The notes under the pieces were generated by a model that saw only the letters and a list, made by a program, of their open reading frames with translations, searched no databases and was not told the origin of the DNA. The position numbers and the translations under genes are program-made. Positions 43,252 to 50,685 of a stretch of 64,000 nucleotides of DNA are shown piece after piece (position 1 is the stretch's first letter; each line of letters starts with the position of its first letter). The stretch spans positions 1,532,379 through 1,596,378 of the forward strand of contig NZ_CDME01000008.1 of the NCBI RefSeq assembly GCF_000826545.1, in the 5' to 3' direction. The DNA comes from Kibdelosporangium sp. MJ126-NF4 (GTDB lineage Bacteria > Actinomycetota > Actinomycetes > Mycobacteriales > Pseudonocardiaceae).

Positions 43252-44448
43252 ATGGCCATTCGCACTCCGCACGGGCCGAGCAGCCGGGAGCGCGCCGAGC
43301 GGGTGCTGCTCCGCGTGTTCGGCGTGCTGCGGCTCGCGCAGTACCTCCCGGCCGGGGTGGTCGCCGCGTCCTACGACCAAGCGGCCTATGAGAGCCCTGG
43401 CATCGTCTTCGCCTGCCTCGCGGTGGCCGTGATGTGGTCAGTCGGGCTGTTCACCGTGGCATTTCGCGGGTGGAGCGTCACTCCGACCGCCGTCGTGATC
43501 GACGTGCTGATCATGGCCGTCGCGCTCGTCGTGGTCGGCAGGCTGATCACGCCCGAGCACGCGCTGGGATGGGCGAACTGGACGCTCGGCCCAGCCAACG
43601 CCGCCGGGCTGTTCGCCATGGTGTGGGGCCGCAGGTGGCTCGCGGCAGCGGCGGTGGGGCTGCTGGCGCTGTGTTACGTCGAGGGCGTGTGGCCACATCT
43701 GACCGGCGCCGCAACCGATCTCTCGGCCGTCTCCGGCAACGTCGCGTCGCTCGTTCTGTTCCCCACCGCAGCCGGTCTCGCCGCCGCGTGGTTGCGTTCG
43801 TCGGCCCGCACCGCGGACGAGGCACAGGCCGCCATGATCCAGGCGAACAGCCAGGCTGCCGAGGCGGCGGCAAGGATGGAGACGGTCGAGGCCGTGGCCA
43901 GGGAACGCCTTCGGCAGTACCGCGCGCTCCACGACACCGTGCTGTCCACGCTCACCGTCGGCGCGATGGGGCAGATCGACCTGAACACCGAGGACTTCCG
44001 CGCCCAGTGTGCCCGGGACGCGCAGTACCTGCGCTCCCTGGTCACCGGCACGACCGACGCGGTGCCGACCGACCTCGGAGTCGGGCTCGCGCGGATCGTG
44101 CGCGACGTGGAGGCACTGGGGCTGCGGATCGACCGGAACTCGACCGACCTGCCCGGCGGTATCCCCTCGCACGTCACCGACGCGCTGCTGGGCGCGACCC
44201 GGGAAGCACTCAACAACGCACGCAAGCACGCGGGCACCGGGCAGGTGTGGCTGACGGCGCGGGGAGACGGCGCCGGAGTGCGGATCACCGTGGTCGACAG
44301 GGGAGCAGGCTTCGACCCGCCGGCCGTGCGCGGTGGCTACGGCCTGCTGGGCTCCATCCGGCACCGCGTCGTCGAGGCGCACGGCCACTGCGAAATCACC
44401 AGTGCCCCAGGCGAAGGAACAACCGTGGAGATCTCATGGACACCATGA
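43252..44448 (+). CDS. NarL-type sensor histidine kinase
   Basis: The protein has 398 residues from the ATG at 43252. Five or so membrane helices fill residues about 15-185. A coiled coil leads to a dimerisation helix with RALHDTVLSTL (phospho-acceptor His), and a HATPase domain follows with REALNNARKHAG (N box), DRGAGF and GYGLLGSIRHRV. It is a LiaS/DesK-like kinase with little extracellular sequence, so it probably senses the membrane or a membrane partner. It overlaps the response regulator by 13 bp and lies 82 bp after the OmpA-like gene. Confidence 0.92.
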   Translation: MAIRTPHGPSSRERAERVLLRVFGVLRLAQYLPAGVVAASYDQAAYESPGIVFACLAVAVMWSVGLFTVAFRGWSVTPTAVVIDVLIMAVALVVVGRLITPEHALGWANWTLGPANAAGLFAMVWGRRWLAAAAVGLLALCYVEGVWPHLTGAATDLSAVSGNVASLVLFPTAAGLAAAWLRSSARTADEAQAAMIQANSQAAEAAARMETVEAVARERLRQYRALHDTVLSTLTVGAMGQIDLNTEDFRAQCARDAQYLRSLVTGTTDAVPTDLGVGLARIVRDVEALGLRIDRNSTDLPGGIPSHVTDALLGATREALNNARKHAGTGQVWLTARGDGAGVRITVVDRGAGFDPPAVRGGYGLLGSIRHRVVEAHGHCEITSAPGEGTTVEISWTP

Positions 44449-45077
44449 TCGAGATCGGCGCGATCGACGACGAGACGATGCTGCTGCAGTCCATCGCGAA
44501 CTGGTTCGGCAGCACGCCCGACATCCGGCTGACGGTGACCGCGGCCTCGGTCGACGAGTACCTCACCCGAAGCGAGGTGCCGGACATCGTTCTGCTCGAC
44601 CTCGACCTCGGCAACTTCACCGACCCGGCGCACAACGTCGCCCAGCTGACCGCCAAAGGGCTGCGGGTGATCATCATCTCGGTGGTGAAGGACCGCAAGT
44701 GGGTCGTGTCCGCCACCGAGGCGGGCGCGGTCGCCTACGTCTCGAAGGAACGGGACCTGAACGAGTTGGCCGAGGCGATCCGCGTCGTGCACGCGGGGGA
44801 GATCCCCACGTTGCCCGCGCACGCCTTCCTGCTCAGCGAGGATGACCGCCGTGGCCCCGACCTGTCCCCGAGGGAGCGGCAGGTCCTCCTCGGCGTGGCC
44901 GAGGGCCTCACGCACGACGCGATCGCCCGTCGGCTCGGTATCGAGAAGAGCACGGTGAAAACCCACCTGGAACGGATCCGGCAGAAGTACCGCGACAAGG
45001 GACGGCCCATCAGGAACCCGGGCGACTACCCCGAACGCGTGCGGGAGGACCAGATCCGTGGCGACCTGCCCAACTGA
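44436..45077 (+). CDS. NarL/LuxR-type response regulator
   Basis: This 213-residue protein has a receiver domain at about 5-120 (phospho-acceptor Asp in DIVLLDLDLGN; IIIISVVKD; AYVSKERDL with the conserved Lys). A LuxR HTH covers about 140-200 (LSPRERQVLLGVAEGLTHDAIARRLGIEKSTVKTHLERI). It is the partner of the upstream kinase by overlap. It ends the eight-gene operon that began at 35802 and probably controls it or a linked regulon. Confidence 0.93.
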   Translation: MDTMIEIGAIDDETMLLQSIANWFGSTPDIRLTVTAASVDEYLTRSEVPDIVLLDLDLGNFTDPAHNVAQLTAKGLRVIIISVVKDRKWVVSATEAGAVAYVSKERDLNELAEAIRVVHAGEIPTLPAHAFLLSEDDRRGPDLSPRERQVLLGVAEGLTHDAIARRLGIEKSTVKTHLERIRQKYRDKGRPIRNPGDYPERVREDQIRGDLPN

Positions 45078-45123
45078 CCCGCCTCACGCGGATCATGACA
45101 ACTCGTACGGCCGCGAGTCCGTC

Positions 45124-45261
45124 GTGGACATCGGTATCGGGACGTACCTGCTTGGCGCCGTAGTGATCCTTGCAGTGCTCCTCGCCGTGTTCGGCGTGAT
45201 CAGCGGCGCCAAGCCGGTCCCTGCTACGTCCGGTGCCGGAACAGAATCCGGCCGCGAGTGA
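45124..45261 (+). CDS. Possible single-span small membrane protein
   Basis: A GTG at 45124 opens a 45-residue frame with one hydrophobic helix ([22 protein letters not shown]) and a short polar tail. It lies 46 bp after the response regulator on the same strand and overlaps the 3' end of the convergent infA gene by 38 bp. No family is recognised; the overlap lowers confidence. Confidence 0.35.
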   Translation: MDIGIGTYLLGAVVILAVLLAVFGVISGAKPVPATSGAGTESGRE

Positions 45262-45448
45262 GGTCGTACGGGCTGAGCTCGACGAGCACCCGGTCTAGCA
45301 GCACGATCTTGATGTAGTTCTTCCGTATCTTTCCGCTGATGTGTGCGAGCACCGTGTGTCCGTTCTGGAGTTCAACCCTGAACGTGGCGTTGGGCAGACA
45401 CTCGACGACAGTGCCCTCGACCTCGATGCCCCCTGCTGTTCTTGCCAT
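45224..45448 (-). CDS. infA: Translation initiation factor IF-1 (extra copy)
   Basis: This 74-residue OB-fold protein matches IF-1 along its length: [41 protein letters not shown] and [18 protein letters not shown]-1 occupies the 30S A site during initiation. This copy is not beside rpmJ/rpsM/rpoA as the usual actinobacterial infA is, and it starts MARTAGG instead of MAKKDG, so it is probably a paralogue. It follows the GNAT gene by 50 bp on the same strand, with a leader-controlled promoter upstream, suggesting use under ribosome stress. Confidence 0.92.
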   Translation of the reverse strand: MARTAGGIEVEGTVVECLPNATFRVELQNGHTVLAHISGKIRKNYIKIVLLDRVLVELSPYDLTRGRILFRHRT

Positions 45449-45498
45449 ATACCCGCGCTTCTCTGGTCGGTGACTGTGAGGTGTGATGTGGTGAGGCG

Positions 45499-46308
45499 TC
45501 AGCGGAACACCAACTCCAGGGTGCTGCTCGCACGCTGGGCGCCGACGCCCTCGAACAGCGCCACGGCCGCCCCGTTGGACTCGTCCACGTCGGCCGACGC
45601 CGTTTCGATCCCGTGGTGGTGCAGCGAACCCAGCACGTGGGCAAGCAGCGCCCGAGCGACACCGCGGCGGCGCAGGTCGGCCCGGACCGCGATCAACCCG
45701 ATCCAGGCGTGTCGGCGCCGCGACGCCACCCGGACCAGTCCCACGTACCGCTCGGACTCGGCTGCCACCGCATACGTCAACGGGTCCAGCGAGGAAGCGC
45801 CGTCCGAGCGAACCAGCACCACTGTCGGCATCGACTCCCAGCCGACGGTGGCCTCGACCTCGGCGCGAATAGCGTTGTACGCCTCACGTAGCGAGCCTTC
45901 CAACGCCGCGCCGACGGGCACCACCGTCACGCCTGACGGCGGCAGCGCCGAGTCGAGTCCCGTGACCTGTGGGTCGGTGGGCACGAGATACTCCCACTCG
46001 CGGCGCCGGATCGTGAAACCGGCTCGTTCCCAACTGGACGCCAGGTCGCGATCAGCCTCGTCGACCACCGTGTACAGCGGTGTGGGCAGATCGGCCAGCA
46101 TCGTCTCGGCGAGCTGGTCGAAGACCGCGCTGTGCCACGAGTCGATGCTGAGGAAGATCCGCCCGTCGGGCCTGTGCAATGCTTCGCCGCGACCGACCAC
46201 CCGGTCGTCCTCCACGGCGTGCCAGTGCCACTGCGCGACCCGTGTGACCACTACCGTGGGCTCGCTCGTGCCTTGCGGAGTCTCTGCGGCGGAATGCCCA
46301 GAGTTCAT
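45499..46308 (-). CDS. Two-domain GNAT acetyltransferase
   Basis: The 269-residue protein has a diverged N-terminal GNAT-like half and a C-terminal catalytic half (about 155-268) with [30 protein letters not shown], the acetyl-CoA motif A (RRRGVA), and [19 protein letters not shown] (motif B). The tandem GNAT layout resembles MshD or antibiotic N-acetyltransferases. The substrate is unknown. The control region, with leader peptide, RBS-masking hairpin and WhiB7-like promoter, points to a role in resistance to a ribosome-targeting compound. It is likely an operon with infA. Confidence 0.88.
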   Translation of the reverse strand: MNSGHSAAETPQGTSEPTVVVTRVAQWHWHAVEDDRVVGRGEALHRPDGRIFLSIDSWHSAVFDQLAETMLADLPTPLYTVVDEADRDLASSWERAGFTIRRREWEYLVPTDPQVTGLDSALPPSGVTVVPVGAALEGSLREAYNAIRAEVEATVGWESMPTVVLVRSDGASSLDPLTYAVAAESERYVGLVRVASRRRHAWIGLIAVRADLRRRGVARALLAHVLGSLHHHGIETASADVDESNGAAVALFEGVGAQRASSTLELVFR

Positions 46309-46310
46309 AG

Positions 46311-46360
46311 GTTGTTGCCTTTCGGGAGTGCCTTGTCATTGCGGCGCTCCCGGCGACAAC
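46311..46360 (-). promoter_or_regulatory. Candidate translational attenuator hairpin
   Basis: On the minus-strand RNA, CGGGAG-c-GCC pairs with GGC-a-CTCCCG (46323-46352). The stem can extend outward as GCC/GGC and GTTGT/ACAAC (46356-46360 with 46311-46315). The 3' arm contains AAAGG, the ribosome-binding site of the GNAT gene, and the 5' base overlaps the leader stop codon. A ribosome stalled at the end of the leader would open it. Confidence 0.6.
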
Positions 46361-46419
46361 TACATCGATCGCCCGACCATGACAAAACGGGGGAGCACCC
46401 ACGTGCGTACAGCGTTCAT
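46360..46419 (-). CDS. 19-residue leader peptide upstream of the GNAT gene
   Basis: A strong AGGAGGTGAG site lies 5-6 bp before the ATG (46419). The product is MNAVRTWVLPRFVMVGRSM, then TAG, whose last base is the foot of the attenuator hairpin. The length, strong initiation site and placement fit leader peptides of inducible resistance genes. It contains R, V and LPRF residues but no obvious amino-acid run that would indicate amino-acid attenuation. Confidence 0.6.
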   Translation of the reverse strand: MNAVRTWVLPRFVMVGRSM

Positions 46420-46456
46420 GGGTCTCACCTCCTGGGCCGGTGTCACGGTCGCCGGA

Positions 46457-46494
46457 ACGCTATCAGCCCGACCGCGACCCCGCCCAACCATTTT
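46457..46494 (-). promoter_or_regulatory. WhiB7-like promoter
   Basis: Reading the minus strand, AAAAT (46494-46490) sits 2 bp before TTGGGC (46487-46482, -35-like), with GATAGC/TAGCGT as -10 candidates 17-19 bp further on. An A/T-rich box immediately upstream of a TTGNNN -35 is the hallmark of WhiB7-dependent promoters of intrinsic resistance genes in actinobacteria. The leader ATG follows about 40 bp later. Confidence 0.45.
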
Positions 46495-46660
46495 CCAGCC
46501 GACCAACCCAACTCCTCGTCCGGCCTTGAGGGCGAGGCCTAGGTGCGTTGACAGGGTTCCGTCAAAGTCGGGCAGTCGCCCGGCCAGCCGTGTGTGTGGT
46601 GGGGTGATGACTGCGGGTCGGGATTCCTTTGTGGCGTGTGCGCATGCGCGGGTGTGTGGT

Positions 46661-46945
46661 GGCTTGCGCGCATAGCGCAGGGGTGTGGTTCGTGGGGTGT
46701 CCCTCCCGTATGGCCTGGGCGTAGCCATACCATGGCGTGTCGGGAGGTCGGCCTACGCGACTGGCGTGCCCGGCGCGAGGCGGTACCGATCTCCCGGCAC
46801 GTCGTGGTTTCCTTTGGCAGGTCATACGGGAGGGGCGCCCCGCGCCCCCCCACTTGACCCGGGAAGTCACGTGGGCTGAGCGAACCGGGCGAGAAACGAA
46901 GCTCTGTTTGTGTCCCCCTCTTGGAGGCCTGCCCGCCGGCGAGGC
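46661..46945 (+). repeat. Palindromic repeat copy 1 (diverged)
   Basis: It starts near GCGCGCATAGCGCA and contains two opposed ~50-bp arms (46702-46751 and about 46784-46833), each framed by CCTCCCGTATG and CGGGAGG. It ends in a hairpin-forming GGAGGCCTGCC...GGCGAGG segment. It is the most diverged of three copies and lies head to head with copy 2. Confidence 0.7.
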
Positions 46946-47256
46946 ATCTCTTTTTCTTTTGCGACAAGAAAAAAGAAGGTCCTCGCCGGACGGCAGGCCT
47001 CCGAGAGGGAAACCAACACGTGGTCTGTCCACCCGGTTGGCTGTGCTCACGTGATTTCCCGGGTCCAGTGGTAGAGAGGCGTGGTCGGTTCCCTCCCGTA
47101 TGTCCTGCCGGAGGAAACCACGGCGTGCCGGGAGGTCGGTATCGCCTGCGCTGTGGGTCGGTTTGCGTAGGCCGACCTCCCGACACGCCGTGGTATGGCC
47201 GCCCAGGCCATACGGGAGGAAACCAACCACGAACCCCACCCATGCGCTATGCGCGC
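46936..47256 (-). repeat. Palindromic repeat copy 2
   Basis: Read on the minus strand it matches copy 3 (54533-54852) almost base for base, by eye about 95%, with a few 1-2-nt indels. It has the same two CCTCCCGTATG...CGGGAGG arms and the same T-rich terminal hairpin. Confidence 0.8.
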
Positions 47257-47452
47257 AAGACCGCTCACGCGCAAGACCGCTCACGCGCAAGACCGCTCAC
47301 GCGCAAGACCGCTCACGCGCAAGACCGCTCACGCGCAAGACCGCTCACGCCCAAGCCGCTTACGCGCAAGGCCTCTCGCCCGCTTGCCCGCTTACGCGCA
47401 AGGCCTCTGGCCCACTCGCCCGCTCACGCGCAGGGCCGCTCACGCGCAAGGC
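47253..47452. repeat. 16-bp tandem repeat array
   Basis: GCGCAAGACCGCTCAC is repeated about six times without change (47253-47348), then continues as degenerate units (GCGCAAGGCCTCTCG and variants) to about 47452. The 16-bp period is not a multiple of three, so it is not protein-coding. There are no unique spacers, so it is not a CRISPR array. Confidence 0.85.
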
Positions 47453-47468
47453 CGACTTTCACGGAACC

Positions 47469-48317
47469 CTAGATGCGTTGGAGGGCAGAGAGGTTTACGC
47501 GCAGGACGTCGTCGTACGCGATGGTGAAGTCGCCGTTGCGGTGGTGGCCAGTGAAGGAACGGCCGATGACGCGGGCGGGCAGGAATCCTGCGGTTGGGCC
47601 CTTCACTGCCGGTGAGCGAGGTGCTGCGCCCCATTTTCGCTTGACTTCCACGAGGCCGTAGTCGACTGGGGTACCCCAGTCCTCGGCCGCCTGGTCGGTG
47701 CCCAGTATCACCCAATGGTCGGTGGCGACGTCGGCGTCCAGGTCCGGGACTCCGCCGGTGTGGCAGTCGATCGCCGGGAGCCGAAACAGGTCGGTGTCGT
47801 GCGGTGTGTACCACAACAGGAGCGGGTTGGCCTGCTGGGCTTCGCGATTGTCGAAGCAGCACAGGGCGATCGCGTATCCGGGGAAACGATCGGCGTAGAA
47901 CTCCATTAGCTCTCGGCTGATCCGAACCCGTCTGGCCTCGGGAACGCGCGTCAGAGCAGCCGGAATCGCTCGCGGATCCTCGGCAAGGACCACCGTGTAG
48001 ATGTCATGCTCGAACACCTCGACTGCGCTGGCGACGGCCACAGGTCCACTCATCCAGTCGATGGTGTGCGCGCGTGGAGGGCGCAGCGCCGAGACCATGT
48101 TCCGCAGAATCCGCGGGCATCCGGTGGTGTCGATGAAGTTGGCCTGTGACATGTCCTTGCCGGGCAGGTGAAGCAGCATCGCGTTCGGCCCGGCGGCGAG
48201 GTTGCGGACGGTGTTCTGATAGCCGAGCACGTGGATCAAACCGTGCAGAGGGTGCTCCACGCGGCCCTGATAAAGGACAGTTCCGCTGAGCTCGGCCTCG
48301 GCCGCGCAGACGCACAT
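47469..48317 (-). CDS. Unknown conserved protein
   Basis: The 282-residue soluble protein begins MCVCAAEAELSGTVLYQGRVEHPLHGLIHVLGYQN and includes MLLHLPGKDMSQANFIDTTGCPRIL and WVILGTDQAAEDWGTPVDYGLVEVKRKWG. It is mixed alpha/beta with several Cys and His (CVCA at the start; CCFD mid-protein) but no motif I can name. It may be cytoplasmic. Its last codons form the right flank of the 918-bp element, whose terminal repeat overlaps the stop. It is separate from the ABC operon upstream by 88 bp. Confidence 0.65.
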   Translation of the reverse strand: MCVCAAEAELSGTVLYQGRVEHPLHGLIHVLGYQNTVRNLAAGPNAMLLHLPGKDMSQANFIDTTGCPRILRNMVSALRPPRAHTIDWMSGPVAVASAVEVFEHDIYTVVLAEDPRAIPAALTRVPEARRVRISRELMEFYADRFPGYAIALCCFDNREAQQANPLLLWYTPHDTDLFRLPAIDCHTGGVPDLDADVATDHWVILGTDQAAEDWGTPVDYGLVEVKRKWGAAPRSPAVKGPTAGFLPARVIGRSFTGHHRNGDFTIAYDDVLRVNLSALQRI

Positions 48318-48405
48318 GTGCAGAGTCTACAAGCGCCGCGTTTCCTCAACGCCGCCATTGTTCGTGCTCGGCCTGGTGCGTCGGCTTCGGTTGTCCTTGT
48401 TCCGG

Positions 48406-49272
48406 TTACCTGTGTTGCGGTGATGACCGGCGTTCGCGTGACGCACGCAGGTATCCCATGACCAGGGACTCCAGGTCGGGTTCGGTGTCGGCCCAGCCTT
48501 CCGGTGTCTGCTCGGCTGCCCGCAGCAACATTGTGGACTGGCGTTCGGTGCGGGTCGCGCTGACCAGTGTTCCCTCCACAGCGGACTCGTCTGTCACCGG
48601 GCCGACCAGGATCCGGTGCTCCGCCAGGACTTCCTCGATGTCACCGTCGACCTGGACCCGGCCGTCGTCGATCAACAGGATGTGGTCGCATACCTCGCGC
48701 AGGTCGCTGACCAGGTGTGAGGACATCACCACTGTGGTTCCGTTGTCGGCGACCTCGGTCATGATGATCCGCAGTGTCTCGTCGCGGGCCAGCGGATCCA
48801 GGTCGGACAGTGGTTCGTCCAGGAGCAGCAGCCGGGGAAGTCGTCCCAGCGCCATCGCGATGGCCACCTGGGTCCGGGCGCCCGAGGACAAGGTGCCGAC
48901 CTTCGCTTCGTAGTCCACGCCCGCCAACAGTCCGAGTACCTCATGGACCCGGTCGGTGGACCAGCGGTCGTTCATGGCCCCGACGGCGCGTGTCAGTTCG
49001 CGCACCGTGAGGTCGTGGTAGAGCGAACGGTTCTGCGCCAGGAATGAGACGTCCGGGTGGATGCGGCCGTTTACGGGAGTGTCGAAGGTCCGCAGCTCAC
49101 CGGCCGTCGGGCGGACGAGACCGGCGGCCATGCGCAGCAGGGTGCTCTTGCCCGCACCGTTCGGACCGACCAAAGCGACGACCTTGCCCGCGGGGATCGC
49201 GAAACTGCAGTCGCGGACCGCCCATCGGGTGCGGTACCGCTTGCCCACGGCGGTGGCGGTCAAGGGATTCAT
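48406..49272 (-). CDS. ABC transporter ATP-binding protein 2
   Basis: The 288-residue ATPase has Walker A VGPNGAGKSTLLRM, Q-loop region FLAQNRSLYHDL, a signature LSSGARTQVAIAMAL (degenerate from LSGGQ), Walker B LLLLDEPLSDLDP and the H-loop SSHLV. It is of the YtrB/BcrA-like drug or peptide exporter group. The signature Gly-Gln change to Ala-Arg may lower ATPase efficiency. Its ATG overlaps the GntR stop (ATGA). It is the last gene of a four-gene operon. Confidence 0.92.
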   Translation of the reverse strand: MNPLTATAVGKRYRTRWAVRDCSFAIPAGKVVALVGPNGAGKSTLLRMAAGLVRPTAGELRTFDTPVNGRIHPDVSFLAQNRSLYHDLTVRELTRAVGAMNDRWSTDRVHEVLGLLAGVDYEAKVGTLSSGARTQVAIAMALGRLPRLLLLDEPLSDLDPLARDETLRIIMTEVADNGTTVVMSSHLVSDLREVCDHILLIDDGRVQVDGDIEEVLAEHRILVGPVTDESAVEGTLVSATRTERQSTMLLRAAEQTPEGWADTEPDLESLVMGYLRASRERRSSPQHR

Positions 49273-49679
49273 GATTGTTCCTTGGCAGGGTAGTGCTCAT
49301 CGCGGACCGCGGAGTACAGGGCGTCGACGTCCTCGACGACGAGGCCGCCCTGCCGGGCACGGCCCATCCAGCCCGTCAGCTCCTGCCGGAGCGGCGCGTC
49401 ATCGCCGGTGGTGGCCTCGGAGGACAGCGACTTGGTCACGAAGGTGCCCAGGCCGCGCCGGGCCTCCACCAGTTCTTCCCGTTCCAGCTCGCGATACGCC
49501 TTGAGCACGGTGTTGGGGTTGATGGCGGTCGCCTCCACCACCTCCCGCGCTGAGGGCAGCCGGTCGCCGGGGTGCACCAGTCCCAGTCGCATGGCCTGTT
49601 TGACCTGCTGGATGATCTGCATGTAGGTGGAGACCCCGGAGCGCCGGTCGATCCGGAACTCGATCACATCGGTCAGCAT
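49269..49679 (-). CDS. YtrA-type GntR regulator
   Basis: This 136-residue protein has the GntR winged helix (about 10-78): GVSTYMQIIQQVKQAMRLGLVHPGDRLPSAREVVEATAINPNTVLKAYRELEREELVEARRGLGTFV. The tail is a short helical YtrA-type dimerisation segment instead of a ligand-binding domain. YtrA regulators usually repress their own ABC transporter operon and respond to cell-wall-active compounds. The operator candidate is at 51475-51490. Confidence 0.93.
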   Translation of the reverse strand: MLTDVIEFRIDRRSGVSTYMQIIQQVKQAMRLGLVHPGDRLPSAREVVEATAINPNTVLKAYRELEREELVEARRGLGTFVTKSLSSEATTGDDAPLRQELTGWMGRARQGGLVVEDVDALYSAVRDEHYPAKEQS

Positions 49680-49695
49680 AGGGGCTCCACCCCGC

Positions 49696-50685
49696 TCAGC
49701 TCTGTCGCCGCAGCACCCAGGCAGTGCCCACCAGCAGCAGGACCGCGAGTCCGCCGAAGATCGACGCGTCAATCAGGTGCACCTGCCAGGCCTGGCTCTG
49801 CGGGACGAACTCCGCGTACCTCTTGGCGAGACCGGACTGCGGCAAGCACGCCAGGAACCCCTCCTGGGTGTTCGACGCCCCGCCCGGCGTCGACTTGCAG
49901 GCTTGGAGCAGGGCTTGGACCTTGTCGTCGGCGACCGGTCGTCCTGCGGTGTCGAGCCAGCCCTCTTCGACCACCAGGCTGCCGCTCTGGTGCACGTCCA
50001 TGTTCGTGCCGGGCGCGACCTCCATACGTTGCGCCGGAACCAAGCGGTTCACCAGGCCGGACAGGGCGAAGCGCACGACGACGAACGCGCCGAGCGTCAC
50101 CGTCATCGCCACCAGGGAGCGGCGGGACGCCACGCCGACGAAGGTGCCGAGGGCGAAGGCGAACAGCGCGTAGCCCACCGGCGAGACGTTCTCGATGCCG
50201 TAGTTGAGGAAGTGGAACGAACCGTTCAGCTGCGGACCCAGCGTGCCTGCCGTGGACAGCCACCACGAGACCAGGGACTGGAGCGCGATCAGCACGATCA
50301 ACGCGGGCACCAGCGCGATGACCAGCTTGCCGAACATCCATCGGGTGCGACTCACCGACTGGGTGAAAGCCAGGATGTGGGTGCCCTGTTCCAGTTCCCT
50401 GGCGAAGAGGGGAGCGCCGATGAAGACGCCGATCAGGGCAGGCAGGCTGACGATCGCGGACTGCCCCATGTTGAGCGTGTTCGTCCACTCCTCTCGGAAC
50501 GCCTTCGCCGCTTGGGGCGCCGCACACTCCTGGAGGGCCTGCGTCACGCATTGGGTGAGCTGCGACGAGGTGATGGCGTCTACCATGTTCGACCGCAGCA
50601 GGGCGATGACGCCCCCGCCGACGACCAGCATGCCGAGCAGCGTGATCAGTTGCGCGCGTTGCCGCCGCCATGAGACCCAGATCAT
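49696..50685 (-). CDS. ABC transporter permease
   Basis: The 329-residue protein has six or more membrane helices (about 14-34, 83-103, 125-148, 172-195, 203-225 and 305-325) and a large extracellular loop with several Cys between the last two. VSRTRWMFGKLVIALVPAL is a typical ABC-2-type coupling helix. Its start overlaps the upstream ATPase stop (ATGA). With ATPase 1, and perhaps ATPase 2, it would form the exporter. Confidence 0.9.
   Translation of the reverse strand: MIWVSWRRQRAQLITLLGMLVVGGGVIALLRSNMVDAITSSQLTQCVTQALQECAAPQAAKAFREEWTNTLNMGQSAIVSLPALIGVFIGAPLFARELEQGTHILAFTQSVSRTRWMFGKLVIALVPALIVLIALQSLVSWWLSTAGTLGPQLNGSFHFLNYGIENVSPVGYALFAFALGTFVGVASRRSLVAMTVTLGAFVVVRFALSGLVNRLVPAQRMEVAPGTNMDVHQSGSLVVEEGWLDTAGRPVADDKVQALLQACKSTPGGASNTQEGFLACLPQSGLAKRYAEFVPQSQAWQVHLIDASIFGGLAVLLLVGTAWVLRRQS

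Larger units (their letters stand above)
46553..47470. mobile_element. 918-bp non-coding element with terminal inverted repeats
   Basis: The ends match in inverted orientation at 17 of 18 bases (46553-46570 and 47453-47470; core AGGGTTCCGT). Just outside or across the ends lies a direct repeat CCTAG(G/A)TGCGTTG (46538-46550 and 47468-47480). The inside has two head-to-head ~300-bp arms (46661-46945 and 46960-47258), a T/A-rich hairpin at the centre and a 16-bp tandem array. Long open frames cross it, but they follow the palindromic sequence rather than any protein family. No transposase is present, so it would be non-autonomous. Confidence 0.55.

Noticed and set aside
47253..47452. Possible CRISPR array
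   Set aside because: The 16-bp units abut each other directly with no unique spacers and no cas genes nearby; it is a simple tandem repeat.
46539..47615. Long open frames on both strands (up to ~240 codons) in the repeat region
   Set aside because: They follow the palindromes and the 16-bp repeat in every frame, lack ribosome-binding sites and match no family, so they are by-products of GC-rich repeats.
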